Assembly: GCF_010646885.2 (NCBI RefSeq)
Contig: NZ_CP050700.1
Coordinates: 5,834,001-5,898,000, forward strand
From: Desulfopila sp. IMCC35008
Lineage (GTDB): Bacteria > Desulfobacterota > Desulfobulbia > Desulfobulbales > Desulfocapsaceae
Reading direction: 5' to 3'
Length of the DNA: 64,000 bases
Both the position numbers and the translations under genes were made by a program. Position 1 is the stretch's first letter; each line of letters opens with the position of its first letter. The notes beneath the pieces are model-generated. The model was not told the DNA's origin. It saw only the letters and a program-made list of their open reading frames with translations, and did no database searches. Positions 9,102 to 18,044 of the stretch are shown here, piece after piece.

Positions 9102-9507
9102 GATCTTTTTCCTGGATATTTTTCAATGGTCACCACCACAAGGGAAGAGAAACTAGATATTTTAAGTATAACGCAAACGTTGAAGCGGAGCGACAACGTT
9201 TTTGGACTTATAATCTGCTAGGATGTCAGGGTTGACCGGTTGAGGGGGCATGTTTGAGTCTGGTTTTGGGCAATTTTGCAGGATCAGGCAGTTTCAGCAA
9301 TATTTCCTTCCATTCTGATAGAAATATACCTTCACTCGGCGAGTTGTTTGGATTCCGTCTTTGCGTTCCTGAAAGAACACTGGTCAGAGATAGTTTTTTT
9401 CTCGAATTGTCGTTGATAGCAGCAAGGGGATATTGACACACAGTTGTCCTGCTATATCCTATATTGCTATCGCAGTATTCACAACTTACTCTTGAGAGGA
9501 GATATAA
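9102..9507. other. Divergent promoter region, antiporter/ppc and barrel genes
   Basis: This spacer lies between the leftward antiporter-ppc operon and the rightward outer-membrane protein gene. It holds the promoter at 9433-9460 and a 7-bp inverted repeat (AACGTTG ... CAACGTT, about 9175-9199) followed by T residues. Two overlapping open frames of 60-71 codons on opposite strands have no start signals, and I do not call them. Confidence 0.5.
9433..9460 (+). promoter_or_regulatory. Sigma70-type promoter of the outer-membrane protein gene
   Basis: TTGACA (9433-9438), a 16-base spacer and TATCCT (9455-9460) stand about 48 bases before the ATG. The -35 box is perfect and the -10 box matches four of six consensus bases. 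Confidence 0.6.
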
Positions 9508-10053
9508 ATGATGAAAAAAATGAATGGTGCTGGTGTTTTCTTATTAGTGTTTTTTGTAATGACTCTATCAGCAAATGTATTTGCTGCGCAAAGCAAGGGT
9601 GATAGCGATCTTCAATTCAGTGGTGGTTTTTTTCATGCTCAGGGAGCAGACTCAGGCACGTTGAATGTTGATCTCAGTTACGGATACTATCTTTCGCAGA
9701 ATTGGGAAGTTGGCGTAATCCAGTCACTTGGGTATGTTTTTGTTGATAATGCTGATGATACATGGGGAGCATCGACAATTCCGTTTATCAATTATCATTT
9801 TACGGGACTCTCTGAGAATGATAGCTTTCAACCGTTTGTTGGAGCCTTTATTGGCGCAAGCTATAATGAAGAAGACACCACTGGTACTATTGGCCCGCAA
9901 ATAGGGTTTAAATCCTATATCACTGAAAAAACGTATGTTGTTGTAAAGTACCGTTACGAGTGGTTTTTTGATGAGTTGACTGTGGATGATATTGATGAGA
10001 CGAAGAGTGATGGAAATCACGCCGTTTCAGTAGGTTTGGGTATAGTATTCTAA
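9508..10053 (+). CDS. Outer-membrane beta-barrel protein
   Basis: This 181-residue exported protein has a clear Sec signal peptide (MMKKMNGAGVFLLVFFVMTL, cleavage after VFA). The mature part alternates polar and aromatic residues in about eight amphipathic strands (LNVDLSYGYYLSQNWEVGV, TYVVVKYRYEWFF) and ends in VGLGIVF, whose terminal phenylalanine is the BAM recognition signal. Size and pattern fit the small OmpA-transmembrane/OmpW-like or YfaZ-like barrels. No ligand can be inferred. GAGAGGAG precedes the ATG, a sigma70-type promoter lies 48 bases upstream and a terminator follows, so it is monocistronic. Confidence 0.85.
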   Translation: MMKKMNGAGVFLLVFFVMTLSANVFAAQSKGDSDLQFSGGFFHAQGADSGTLNVDLSYGYYLSQNWEVGVIQSLGYVFVDNADDTWGASTIPFINYHFTGLSENDSFQPFVGAFIGASYNEEDTTGTIGPQIGFKSYITEKTYVVVKYRYEWFFDELTVDDIDETKSDGNHAVSVGLGIVF

Positions 10054-10522
10054 TTTGGGTTTCAAGCAACATGATCAGGCAATTAGCCACATTTTGACAT
10101 TTCTTGCCAGGTCATGTTGCTGTTTTTCCTTCCTTTTGATTTTCTAAGAATTTTTCCAGATTTCAGATAAGTTGTAAACCAGGGTAGTATTTGGGTTATC
10201 CGGATGTCAGTGCCTTACAAGACTCCTTTCCTTGGAGTGCAGTGTTCAGGCCTTAATGTGCTCAGGTGATATACGATCTTTAAGCGCCTTTGCTCACAGT
10301 GACACGTGCCTCCAAACCAATATGGTCTGGCTAGCAATTGCAGATAGTCGCGGTGGTTTTCTGAGGGGGGCTTGTTTGTTTGCCAAATGATTTAATGCGT
10401 ACTCCCTGTTGCTCCTGAAATTATTAAATGGTATTGTAATGCCCTGTGTTTTCAGATTGTTCAGGGGGACGGAAGCGGTATGAGCTCCCTTTTTAAGAAA
10501 CTTATATGTCGAGGTGAAGGGT
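10054..10522. other. Intergenic region with terminator, upstream of ABC operon
   Basis: It contains the terminator of the barrel gene near its left end and the leader of the ABC transporter operon. The promoter of the latter was not identified with confidence: no good -35/-10 or -24/-12 pair stands out. Confidence 0.5.
10065..10127 (+). terminator. Terminator after the barrel gene
   Basis: AGCAACATGA pairs perfectly with TCATGTTGCT across about 36 bases, and GTTTTT follows. A second short pairing (GGCAA with TTGCC) lies inside the loop, making a compound hairpin. Confidence 0.65.
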
Positions 10523-11491
10523 ATGAAAAAGATTTTAGTAGCGGTGCTGTTTGCATGCATGACGGTGTCACTGGCAGTGTCCTCAGGTTTAGCGGCCAAC
10601 CCAAAGGTTAAAGTTGGTGTTCAGCCCTGGCTCGGGTACGGTCCCTGGTGGATTGCTGAGCAGATGGGTTATTTTGAGAAACATGGTCTTGATGGACAGA
10701 TTGTCAATTTTACCTGGGATGCAGATATGATTGCAGGGCTGGCCAGCGGCAAGCTTGATGTCATTGCTGCAGCCACCAATGCACTTATTGCAACCCATAA
10801 CAAGGACGTGGATCTCAAAGGTTTTCTGGTGCTCGATGCCTCGTTTGAGGCGGATGCCATTCTGGCACCCAAGTCTGTGAAGTCCATAAAAGATATCAAG
10901 GGAAAGAAAGTTGCATATGAAGCAGGAGCGACATCCGATCTGCTCATCAACTACGCCCTGAAGGCAAACGGTATGTCAATCGCAGATGTCAAACCGGTGA
11001 ATATGGCAGCTTCAGATGCAGGACTGGCTCTTGTGGCGGGCAGAGTAGGTATTGCTGTCACCTACGAACCTTACATTTCAGCAGCACTCAAACAGGGGCA
11101 GGACTATCATGTGCTCTACACTTCTGCTGAAAAACCGGGCCTTGTGAGCGATGTTGCCATGGCAACCGGTGAGTACATAGAAAAAAACCCTGAGGTAATC
11201 AAAGCCTTGGCCAAAGTGTGGGATGACGCGGTAACGTATCTGAAAAACAACCCTGATGAGGGTGGTAAAATCATTGCCGATGCAGTTCACAGCCCGATGG
11301 ACGAGTACAAGCTGGCAATGGAAGGCGTGCGGGTATACGATCTTGCCGAAAACAAGAAGATGCTTGGTGGTGAGTTCCAGCAGGCGATGACGATGATCAG
11401 TGAGATCATGCTTGAAACCAATCCCAAAGATATGGTGAAAATGCCAGAGATTGATAAGTTGCTGGCTGTTGAACCGGTTGCAGGGATGTAA
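10523..11491 (+). CDS. ABC transporter substrate-binding protein, NitT/TauT type
   Basis: This periplasmic binding protein captures a small solute for an ABC importer. It has a Sec signal peptide (MKKILVAVLFACMTVSLAVS, cleavage near GLAA) and the SsuA/TauA/ThiY-like fold pattern: KVGVQPWLGYGPWWIAEQMGYF at the mature N-terminus, LASGKLDVIAAATNALI, and VKSIKDIKGKKVAYEAGATSD. Family substrates include taurine, alkanesulfonates, nitrate and thiamine precursors; the sequence alone does not choose. The ATG at 10523 has GAGG nine bases upstream, preferred over an upstream in-frame GTG. A strong hairpin directly after the gene should keep this transcript more abundant than the permease, the usual ratio for binding proteins. 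Confidence 0.9.
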   Translation: MKKILVAVLFACMTVSLAVSSGLAANPKVKVGVQPWLGYGPWWIAEQMGYFEKHGLDGQIVNFTWDADMIAGLASGKLDVIAAATNALIATHNKDVDLKGFLVLDASFEADAILAPKSVKSIKDIKGKKVAYEAGATSDLLINYALKANGMSIADVKPVNMAASDAGLALVAGRVGIAVTYEPYISAALKQGQDYHVLYTSAEKPGLVSDVAMATGEYIEKNPEVIKALAKVWDDAVTYLKNNPDEGGKIIADAVHSPMDEYKLAMEGVRVYDLAENKKMLGGEFQQAMTMISEIMLETNPKDMVKMPEIDKLLAVEPVAGM

Positions 11492-11518
11492 CCAACCGTG
11501 ATTTACCTGAAATGAAAT

Positions 11519-11550
11519 ACTCCATCAGTTCCTGATGGAGTATTTTTTTG
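11519..11550 (+). terminator. Intra-operon terminator or attenuator
   Basis: ACTCCATCA and TGATGGAGT form a perfect 9-bp stem around a 5-base loop, followed by ATTTTTTT. It stands between the binding-protein and permease genes. Partial read-through would give excess binding protein. It also shows that an upstream in-frame ATG at 11535, inside the stem, is not the permease start. Confidence 0.8.
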
Positions 11551-11573
11551 TGATTCTGGATGCAAGGATGTCA

Positions 11574-12371
11574 ATGAGTCGAAATAGAAAATTACTCGAA
11601 CTGCGTAACGATATTCCAAGGAACATCTATATTCTCCTTGGAGCTGGTTTTATTCTCTTTTTGCTGGTGTTGTGGCAATTGGTTACCGCTTTCGAGCTGG
11701 TCCGACCCCTCTTTCTACCGGCACCGGCAGCAGTATGGGCAGAAGGGGTGAGACAGGTAAGGGAGGGTATCCTTTACCTTGATGCATCTTCGAGTATTTA
11801 CAGGATTGTTATGGGCTGGGGACTTGCCACAGTTTTTGCAGTTCCTGTCGGTTTTATGATGGGTAACTTCAAATTCTTTGAGGGACTGTTCGAGCCGTTT
11901 ATTGATACCGTCCGTTACATGCCCGTGGTAGCACTTATTCCGTTGACGATCCTCTGGGCCGGAATAGGGGATTTTCAGAAGTTTCTCATCCTTTTTATCG
12001 GTACGTTTTTTCAACAGGTCCTCATGATAATGGATAACGTCAAGCAAGTTCCGTTGAATCTTATTCGTGTAGGTCAGACACTCGGACTCTCGCGTTTTGA
12101 GATTCTAAAAGATATTGTGTTACCTGCTTCAATGCCCGGTATTTGGGATACTTTCAGGATGACCATGGGTTGGACCTGGACCTACCTTGTTGTTGCTGAG
12201 CTTGTCGCAGCGGAAAACGGCCTTGGCCGGCGAATAATGGATGCTCAGCGCTACCTGGCTACGGATACGATCATCTTTGGAATCCTTTTTATAGGTTTCC
12301 TGGGTCTGGTGACCGATTATATTTTCAAGATATCCGGCAAGTACTTATTCTCCTGGACCAGCGGCAGGTAA
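11574..12371 (+). CDS. ABC transporter permease, NitT/TauT type
   Basis: This is the inner-membrane permease subunit of the importer, about 265 residues. Five to six helices are visible, starting with ILLGAGFILFLLVLWQLVTAF. The cytoplasmic coupling (EAA) loop follows in the form QTLGLSRFEILKDIVLPASMPGIWDTFRM. The same fold occurs in SsuC, TauC and NrtB. I place the start at the ATG preceded by AAGGA; an ATG six bases earlier is also possible. It follows the binding protein after a leaky terminator and precedes the ATPase by 22 bases. Confidence 0.9.
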   Translation: MSRNRKLLELRNDIPRNIYILLGAGFILFLLVLWQLVTAFELVRPLFLPAPAAVWAEGVRQVREGILYLDASSSIYRIVMGWGLATVFAVPVGFMMGNFKFFEGLFEPFIDTVRYMPVVALIPLTILWAGIGDFQKFLILFIGTFFQQVLMIMDNVKQVPLNLIRVGQTLGLSRFEILKDIVLPASMPGIWDTFRMTMGWTWTYLVVAELVAAENGLGRRIMDAQRYLATDTIIFGILFIGFLGLVTDYIFKISGKYLFSWTSGR

Positions 12372-12393
12372 TTGTTAAACAAGAGAAACAGAG

Positions 12394-13170
12394 ATGTCGA
12401 AACCGATTTCCATAAAAAATGTCACAAAATCCTTCCCCAAGTCGGGGGAGGAGCTTCTTGTCCTTGATGATTTCAGCCTTGAAGTTAGCCGGAGTGAATT
12501 CGTTACCGTGGTCGGGACTTCAGGTTGCGGTAAGTCCACCTTGTTGAAAATTGTTGGCGGGTTGATGCCGGTAACAAGCGGAGTGGTGCAGATTGAGAAT
12601 GAGGTGGTTGAGGAGCCGGGCCTTGACAGAGGGTTTGTTTTCCAGTCCTACAGCCTTTTTGAATGGCTCACGGTGGAAAAGAATATCCTCTTCGCCCTGA
12701 AGAAACGGCCCCTCGATTCGAAAGAGAAGAAAGATATTGTTGCTCAGTATATTGAAGAGGTGGGACTCAGCGGTTTTGAAAAGGCCTACCCTAAGGAGCT
12801 CTCTGGCGGTATGAAGCAGCGGGTGGCCATTGCCCGTGCTCTTGTCTATAAACCAGCTATCCTGTTGATGGATGAACCTTTCGGGGCCCTCGACTCTCAA
12901 ACCAGGGGAATGATGCAGGAGCTTTTGCTGCGGGTTTGGGAGAATCACAAAACGACAGTGCTTTTTATCACCCACGATGTGGAAGAAGCTATCCTGCTCT
13001 CAGATCGTGTTATCGTCATGTCATCAAGGCCAGGCAGGATTAAGCTTGAGAAGGAAGTGGTCATTGAACGTCCCCGCTCGTATGAAACGACAACCAGTGA
13101 AGGTTTTGTGTCTATAAAGCGCGAATTGCTTGATTCCATCCGGGAAGAAACGATGAAAATAACAGGATGA
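12394..13170 (+). CDS. ABC transporter ATPase, NitT/TauT type
   Basis: This 258-residue nucleotide-binding subunit energises the importer. It has Walker A GTSGCGKST, Q-loop FQSYSLFEWLTV, signature LSGGMKQR, Walker B ILLMDEPFGALD and the H-loop THDVEEA. Together with the two preceding genes it forms a complete SsuABC/TauABC/NrtABC-type transporter. It is followed by a PAS-LuxR regulator and a molybdoenzyme operon, all on the same strand. That order suggests, without proving it, that the imported solute is linked to the enzyme's substrate or its induction. Confidence 0.92.
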   Translation: MSKPISIKNVTKSFPKSGEELLVLDDFSLEVSRSEFVTVVGTSGCGKSTLLKIVGGLMPVTSGVVQIENEVVEEPGLDRGFVFQSYSLFEWLTVEKNILFALKKRPLDSKEKKDIVAQYIEEVGLSGFEKAYPKELSGGMKQRVAIARALVYKPAILLMDEPFGALDSQTRGMMQELLLRVWENHKTTVLFITHDVEEAILLSDRVIVMSSRPGRIKLEKEVVIERPRSYETTTSEGFVSIKRELLDSIREETMKITG

Positions 13171-13376
13171 TCACCTTTTAGAATTTCAGTTATCCGTATT
13201 TCCCTTCAATGATGTCGCATCCATGTGATGTCGAACTTACATGCTGTCAATTGCTCAAGAGCCGACATTGTAGTAGTGTTATTTGTAATAATAATTGGAT
13301 GGCTTACATTGCTTAATAAATGATGCATTGACGCATATAAATGATACAACTACCAGGCCGTAAGGGGGAAAATAGA

Positions 13377-15032
13377 GTGGATGTCCTGCTGGATTTTATT
13401 CTTCATAGAATGGATACATTCCTTGCTCAATGGACAGTAAACATGGAAGAGGCGGGGTATCTCGAGCATACGACGGCCAAAAAAGAGGATTGCATTCTTA
13501 GCCTTAAAGGACTTATCGAACCGATACGGGCCTTGCACCTTCGTGATCCATCTTCTCTGAATTTTGCTACGATTCTAAAACATAACAGGGATCTTGCTGA
13601 TTTTCTCGTTAATACTGGTCGACGGCATCAAGCCCGGGGACTCAAGGCAGAAATGTTTTTTGGTTGTTTTAAAACATTGTTGCACGCTCTAGAGGAGATC
13701 ATCGTCCAATCCGATTTGCCGAATGATGAAAAGTTGAGAGGATATATTGAGCTAAGGCGGGCTGTGGATGCTGTCGAAACTATAGCTGTAGCAGACTGGG
13801 AAGGCCGTACACACGATACCAAACTTGATATACTGGCTGAAAAGAATCGCAGTCTCACCCTGGAGAAAAACAAATATGAGAACATTTTCGAGTCAACGTC
13901 TGATATCGTTCTGGTAATAAATGATGCAGGGGCAATACTTGAGATGAATGGTGTCGCGAGGGAGTATTTCGGTACTGGTCCCCTTGGGACGTTTGTATTC
14001 CCACACATTGGTCACCCGGATTACGGAGTGAAAGAATTTCTTGAGCGTTATCCCCATGATCGGAACCATGAAATCCGGCTGAAGGGCGGTGCTGAAATCT
14101 ATTCAATGTTCATTGTGCCACTGAAAAAAGTTTCTCTTGCTTCCGCCGGTTATGTCATCATTCTCAGTGATATTACCTCCATAGTTGATCAGCGGACGAA
14201 GCTTGAGCAACTTGTTCTGGAGCGGACAGAGGCGCTCACGAAGTCTGAACAGCTTTTCCGGTCATTGTTCACTTCTGCCGGTGAGGGAATCCTGTTGGTT
14301 GATACTTCTCTTAAAATTGTGCAGGCGAACGAAAAGGCTGCCAATATGTTCGGCTTGACCCGCTCGTGGCTGGAGGGAGAGAACTGTGTCAAAATTATCC
14401 ACCCCGACAGTATAGACGTTCTCCGGCAGGCAGCCTCCATCCAGGAAGATGATGTCTGGCACGGTGAGTTTAATGGCATAACCGGTAGTGGTGACGCATT
14501 TCCCGCCAGTATCACGGTGAATAAGTTCCGCCTTGGAAACGAGGTGTTCCTGCATCTTATTGTGCGGAACATCACCCAGCAAAAAGCCATGGAAAGATAT
14601 CTGCTTGAGGAAAAGTCAAAGGCGGAAGAGATGAATGTTACTTTGCGAAATGTCATGAAGGCAATCGATCGTGAAAAAGATGATCTTGAGCTTTCGATAA
14701 ACCAGAAAGTCACGACAAGTATTATTCCATCTCTGCAGAAACTGGCCACCGAAGAAAATGTCGAAGTGCGTGATATGTACATGAAAATCCTCCGGGACCA
14801 GTTGGCAGGTTTGACAAGATCCTCTGGTGCGCTCAACAATGAGGACATCGTGCGGCTCACTAAATCTGAAGTGCAGGTATGTCAGATGATTCAGTCCGGC
14901 TCCACCTCCAAGGATATTGCTGAGGGCATGGCTATTTCTATAGAGACTGTACAGACGCATCGTAAAAATATCAGAAGAAAGCTTGGGTTAAGCGGGAAAG
15001 ATGTTAACCTCTTTGCATATCTGAATAAGTAG
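13377..15032 (+). CDS. PAS-domain regulator with LuxR-type DNA-binding domain
   Basis: This soluble, one-component-looking transcription regulator is about 551 residues long. An N-terminal helical region (about 1-160) precedes a first PAS domain (YENIFESTSDIVLVINDAG), a coiled linker (LEQLVLERTEALTKSEQLF), a second PAS domain (FTSAGEGILLVDTSLKIVQAN) and a helical stretch. It ends in a LuxR/FixJ helix-turn-helix (LTKSEVQVCQMIQSGSTSKD, then ETVQTHRKNIRRKLGL). I prefer the GTG at 13377, which has AAGGGGG eight bases upstream, over the ATG at 13341, which has none. It sits between an ABC importer and a molybdoenzyme operon whose upstream region carries TACCC repeats, so that operon is its likely target. 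No heme- or flavin-binding residue can be assigned. Confidence 0.88.
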   Translation: MDVLLDFILHRMDTFLAQWTVNMEEAGYLEHTTAKKEDCILSLKGLIEPIRALHLRDPSSLNFATILKHNRDLADFLVNTGRRHQARGLKAEMFFGCFKTLLHALEEIIVQSDLPNDEKLRGYIELRRAVDAVETIAVADWEGRTHDTKLDILAEKNRSLTLEKNKYENIFESTSDIVLVINDAGAILEMNGVAREYFGTGPLGTFVFPHIGHPDYGVKEFLERYPHDRNHEIRLKGGAEIYSMFIVPLKKVSLASAGYVIILSDITSIVDQRTKLEQLVLERTEALTKSEQLFRSLFTSAGEGILLVDTSLKIVQANEKAANMFGLTRSWLEGENCVKIIHPDSIDVLRQAASIQEDDVWHGEFNGITGSGDAFPASITVNKFRLGNEVFLHLIVRNITQQKAMERYLLEEKSKAEEMNVTLRNVMKAIDREKDDLELSINQKVTTSIIPSLQKLATEENVEVRDMYMKILRDQLAGLTRSSGALNNEDIVRLTKSEVQVCQMIQSGSTSKDIAEGMAISIETVQTHRKNIRRKLGLSGKDVNLFAYLNK

Positions 15033-15110
15033 TTTTCAGTCTGAACCCCAGCTTTCTGTTTTCCTCGTCCTTCATCACAACTCACCTTCCGCCAATAACC
15101 CACCTCTTGC

Positions 15111-15175
15111 GCATTGGGTATATTGATCTACCCGATAAATACCCAATGCCTCCCGTTTACATCCTTTAGATACCC
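15111..15175 (+). promoter_or_regulatory. TACCC repeats and palindrome upstream of the molybdoenzyme operon
   Basis: A perfect 11-bp inverted repeat (GCATTGGGTAT at 15111-15121 with ATACCCAATGC at 15139-15149) encloses another TACCC at 15129. A fourth copy lies at 15171. TACCC-containing heptamers are the type of site bound by NarL/FixJ-class regulators, and the gene just upstream encodes one. The sites end 37 bases before the chaperone ATG. Confidence 0.5.
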
Positions 15176-15212
15176 GTTTATCCTTTGTGAAAATCAACAG
15201 AGGGGGCAGTAT

Positions 15213-15770
15213 ATGGATAACGTTAAACTCCTTGAGTCGTTCAGAGATTTTTTCCACTATGGGAAAAAAGAGCACCTGCAACAGGCCTATGGGACCATGA
15301 CCGCAGCCAGCGGGATTGAGAGGAACCTTCAAGAGGTCGACTGGGACATGGAGGAATTCACTTTCAATAAGTTGTTTGTTGGTCCCATGTCTCCGCTGGC
15401 ACCTGCCGTAGCATCGATCTATCTCGATCGTGAAGGATTAATTCAGGGTGATGTGACGGATGAAATCCGAACTTTCTATGCATCCATAGGGCTCAGCCTG
15501 GCCAGTGTCGGCAGTGAACCTGAGGATAGTCTGGCCTATGAACTCGATGCCTGCCGACACCTGTTGTTTTTGGCTCGGGAAGTTCCGGAGGCGAAGGCAG
15601 CGCTCAACTCTTTTATCAATGAACACCTCTCATTATGGATACCTGAATTTACCACCAGGGCAATGGAGCACTGCACCGATTCGGTTGTTGTGAGCGATGT
15701 GCTGAAGATGTTGTCAGAGTGGGTTGAAAGTGAGAATGGAAAAATAATGCAACACAAGGAGAAGGAATGA
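15213..15770 (+). CDS. TorD/DmsD-like molybdoenzyme chaperone
   Basis: This 185-residue cytoplasmic protein resembles the TorD/DmsD/NarJ chaperones, which bind the Tat leader and apo-form of a molybdopterin oxidoreductase until the cofactor is inserted. It is all-helical, with a NKLFVGPMSPLAPAVASIYLD stretch like the family's core and a C-terminal helix (VSDVLKMLSEWVESENGKIM). The ATG at 15213 follows AGGGGG; a longer frame upstream runs into the palindromic operator and is rejected. Its stop overlaps the ATG of the catalytic subunit gene (ATGA), so the two are translationally coupled. Confidence 0.75.
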   Translation: MDNVKLLESFRDFFHYGKKEHLQQAYGTMTAASGIERNLQEVDWDMEEFTFNKLFVGPMSPLAPAVASIYLDREGLIQGDVTDEIRTFYASIGLSLASVGSEPEDSLAYELDACRHLLFLAREVPEAKAALNSFINEHLSLWIPEFTTRAMEHCTDSVVVSDVLKMLSEWVESENGKIMQHKEKE

Positions 15771-18034
15771 AAAAAAAGCCGGATGAAACAAAAAAGTCAG
15801 CTATATGTCCTTTCAGCAGGCGGGGATTTTTAAAAGGCATGCTTGCGACTGGTGTGTTGGCATCTGTACCTGCCGGAATTCTTCGTGCTCATGCCTGGGA
15901 GCGTATTCACTATGAAGGTGGGTATGAGACTTTCCGTAACGCATGTCCGAGAAACTGTTACGACACCTGCAGTATTAAATCCTATGTGCGTAATGGTGTG
16001 CTGGAGTTTATCGAGGGTGCACAGGAGTCCACCTTTACTGACGGGGCTCTGTGTGTGAAGGGGTACGCATACCCTCGCAGGGTATATAGCCCTGACAGAA
16101 TAAAGTACCCGATGAAACAGATTGGCAGAGGGACCGGCAACTGGAAGCGAATCAGCTGGGATGAAGCCCTGACTGAGATCGGCAAGAAAATTCTTGAAAT
16201 AAAAAAGAAGGACGGGTCACTGTTGGGAATGGCGCTGGATAAATACAGCGGTAACTTCGGTATTACCCATTATGGTGTCGAGGGCATGATGAGCTCTCTT
16301 GGTTATACCAGCCGGTTTGTCGGCACACCATGCTGGCCAGCAGGCATCGACGCCCAGAATTTTGATATGGGCAACATGTGGTGTAATGATCCGGAGGATT
16401 TTGTTAAGGCAAAATACATTATCCTCTGGGGTGGCAACCCGGCTTGGAACTCCATGCACACCATGAAGTTCATTTACGAGGCGCAGGAACGAGGTGCCAA
16501 GCTGGTGGTTATCGATCCGCTGCTAACTCAGACCGCGGCAAAGGCTGACCTTTATGTGCGGGTCAAAACCTCGCAGGATGGTGCGCTTGCTCTTGGTTTA
16601 GCACGGCACATCGTCGATAAAGATCTGTATAACCGGGAGTTTGTCGAGAAATACAGCAAAGGATTTGACGACTTTGTAAGCTACCTCAAGACCAACGTGA
16701 CCGTTGAATGGGCTGCTGAACAGAGTGGTGTACCTGTTGAGGTTATCAAGCAGATCGCTGAGGAGTATGCGAAAGCTGAACCCGGAACAATCTGGGCCGG
16801 ATATGGACTGCAGAGGCACATAAACGGCGGAGCCAATGTGCGGGCGATTGACGCACTGGCCGCAATGACCGGCAATATCGGTAGAGAGGGCGGTGGGGTC
16901 AGGTATGGGCATCTTCAAACCTGGGGTTTTAACTACAATGCCATGGTCCAGAAGCAACCCGAGGGATCTGTCGGGTATACGGGGAAAGACAAGATCAAGA
17001 GCGAGTTTACGGCAGAGCAGGAAGGCGCTGCCAATTATTCAGACAGAACTATAAATATCAATAAACTGGCCGAGTCGATCCTGACCGTTGATGAGCCGCC
17101 GATCCGGTTGTTGTGGGTTGCCTGTAAGAATCCGTTCGCGCAGGATTTTGACAGACCTAAGCTGCAGAAAGCCTTTGATAAACTTGAAATGGTCGTTGTG
17201 GTCGACCAGTTTTTCAACGAGACCGTGCAGAATGCCGATATCGTCCTGCCGTCAACGACCCTGTTTGAGGAGTATACCGTCAACGTTTCGTATTGGCATT
17301 ATTGGCTGAGCATCAATGAAAAAGCTATCCCGGAGCAGTATGAGGCGAGAAGCGATCTGCAGATTGGTGCAATGCTCTCCAAGAAGATGAATGAGCTTGA
17401 CGCCGGCTCCTGTACATTCCCGGAAATTATGGACACCAGGGAGTGGATGGAAAAAGAATTCAACGACGGCATCCATAAACTCTTCGGGATCAAAAGCTGG
17501 GAAGATCTTCGCAGCGGTCCGAGAAAGGCCAAACTGCCTTCCAGTGCCTCCTGGCACGACAGAAAGTTCGCGACACCTTCAGGAATGTACGAATTCAGCT
17601 CAGATCTTGCCGCCGAATATGGTCATACCAAACTACCCGAATACAGGGTCAGGAGAAAAGCGTATGACAAGTTCAGGGTACTTACACCGCACACCCAGTT
17701 CGGGCTGCACTCGCAGTTTGTGAACATCGACTACATGGAAGATTTCAACAGAGAGCCATTTGTCTACATCAATCCCAATGCCGCAAAAGCAAAAAATATC
17801 ACCGACGGTGATATGGTGAAGGTTTTCAACAAGGTCGGAACCGTGACCGTTAAAGCAAAGCTCACCGATAACGTGGCTGAAGATGTCATCCTCATGTATG
17901 AGGCGTGGTTTAGGAAGGCAAATTACAATGTACAGAATCTTGTGGATGATGAGTCTTCTGACATGGGTTCCTTCAAAACCGGTGCTCCGGGTGTGGCCAT
18001 ACATGATCAGTTTGCAGATATAGCGAAGGCGTAG
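15767..18034 (+). CDS. Tat-exported molybdopterin oxidoreductase, catalytic subunit
   Basis: This 755-residue enzyme of the DMSO-reductase family is folded in the cytoplasm and exported by Tat (SRRGFLKG at 17-24). A [4Fe-4S] site is formed by C60, C64, C68 and C96. Cys189 (GTPCWPAG) stands where the family's metal ligand is found. A cysteine ligand points toward the Psr/Phs/Ttr/Arr groups rather than serine-type DMSO or TMAO reductases, though the exact substrate cannot be read. The C-terminal pterin-binding beta domain starts near 640 (FRVLTPHTQFGLHSQF). It is encoded between its chaperone (4-bp overlap) and a four-cluster ferredoxin (10-bp gap). No NrfD/DmsC-type membrane anchor is encoded nearby, so a soluble periplasmic AB complex, as in arsenate reductase ArrAB, is plausible. 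Confidence 0.9.
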   Translation: MKKKPDETKKSAICPFSRRGFLKGMLATGVLASVPAGILRAHAWERIHYEGGYETFRNACPRNCYDTCSIKSYVRNGVLEFIEGAQESTFTDGALCVKGYAYPRRVYSPDRIKYPMKQIGRGTGNWKRISWDEALTEIGKKILEIKKKDGSLLGMALDKYSGNFGITHYGVEGMMSSLGYTSRFVGTPCWPAGIDAQNFDMGNMWCNDPEDFVKAKYIILWGGNPAWNSMHTMKFIYEAQERGAKLVVIDPLLTQTAAKADLYVRVKTSQDGALALGLARHIVDKDLYNREFVEKYSKGFDDFVSYLKTNVTVEWAAEQSGVPVEVIKQIAEEYAKAEPGTIWAGYGLQRHINGGANVRAIDALAAMTGNIGREGGGVRYGHLQTWGFNYNAMVQKQPEGSVGYTGKDKIKSEFTAEQEGAANYSDRTININKLAESILTVDEPPIRLLWVACKNPFAQDFDRPKLQKAFDKLEMVVVVDQFFNETVQNADIVLPSTTLFEEYTVNVSYWHYWLSINEKAIPEQYEARSDLQIGAMLSKKMNELDAGSCTFPEIMDTREWMEKEFNDGIHKLFGIKSWEDLRSGPRKAKLPSSASWHDRKFATPSGMYEFSSDLAAEYGHTKLPEYRVRRKAYDKFRVLTPHTQFGLHSQFVNIDYMEDFNREPFVYINPNAAKAKNITDGDMVKVFNKVGTVTVKAKLTDNVAEDVILMYEAWFRKANYNVQNLVDDESSDMGSFKTGAPGVAIHDQFADIAKA

Positions 18035-18044
18035 GGAGAAAAAA

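Noticed and set aside
9226..9441. Overlapping 60-71 codon frames on both strands
   Set aside because: No start signals or recognisable features; likely chance frames in the divergent promoter region.
10321..10345. Possible sigma54 promoter upstream of the ABC operon
   Set aside because: GG and GC are separated by nine bases, not ten, so it does not meet the strict spacing.
14189..14860. 223-codon minus-strand frame inside the PAS-LuxR gene
   Set aside because: It is the antisense shadow of a well-supported gene with serine/arginine-biased composition.
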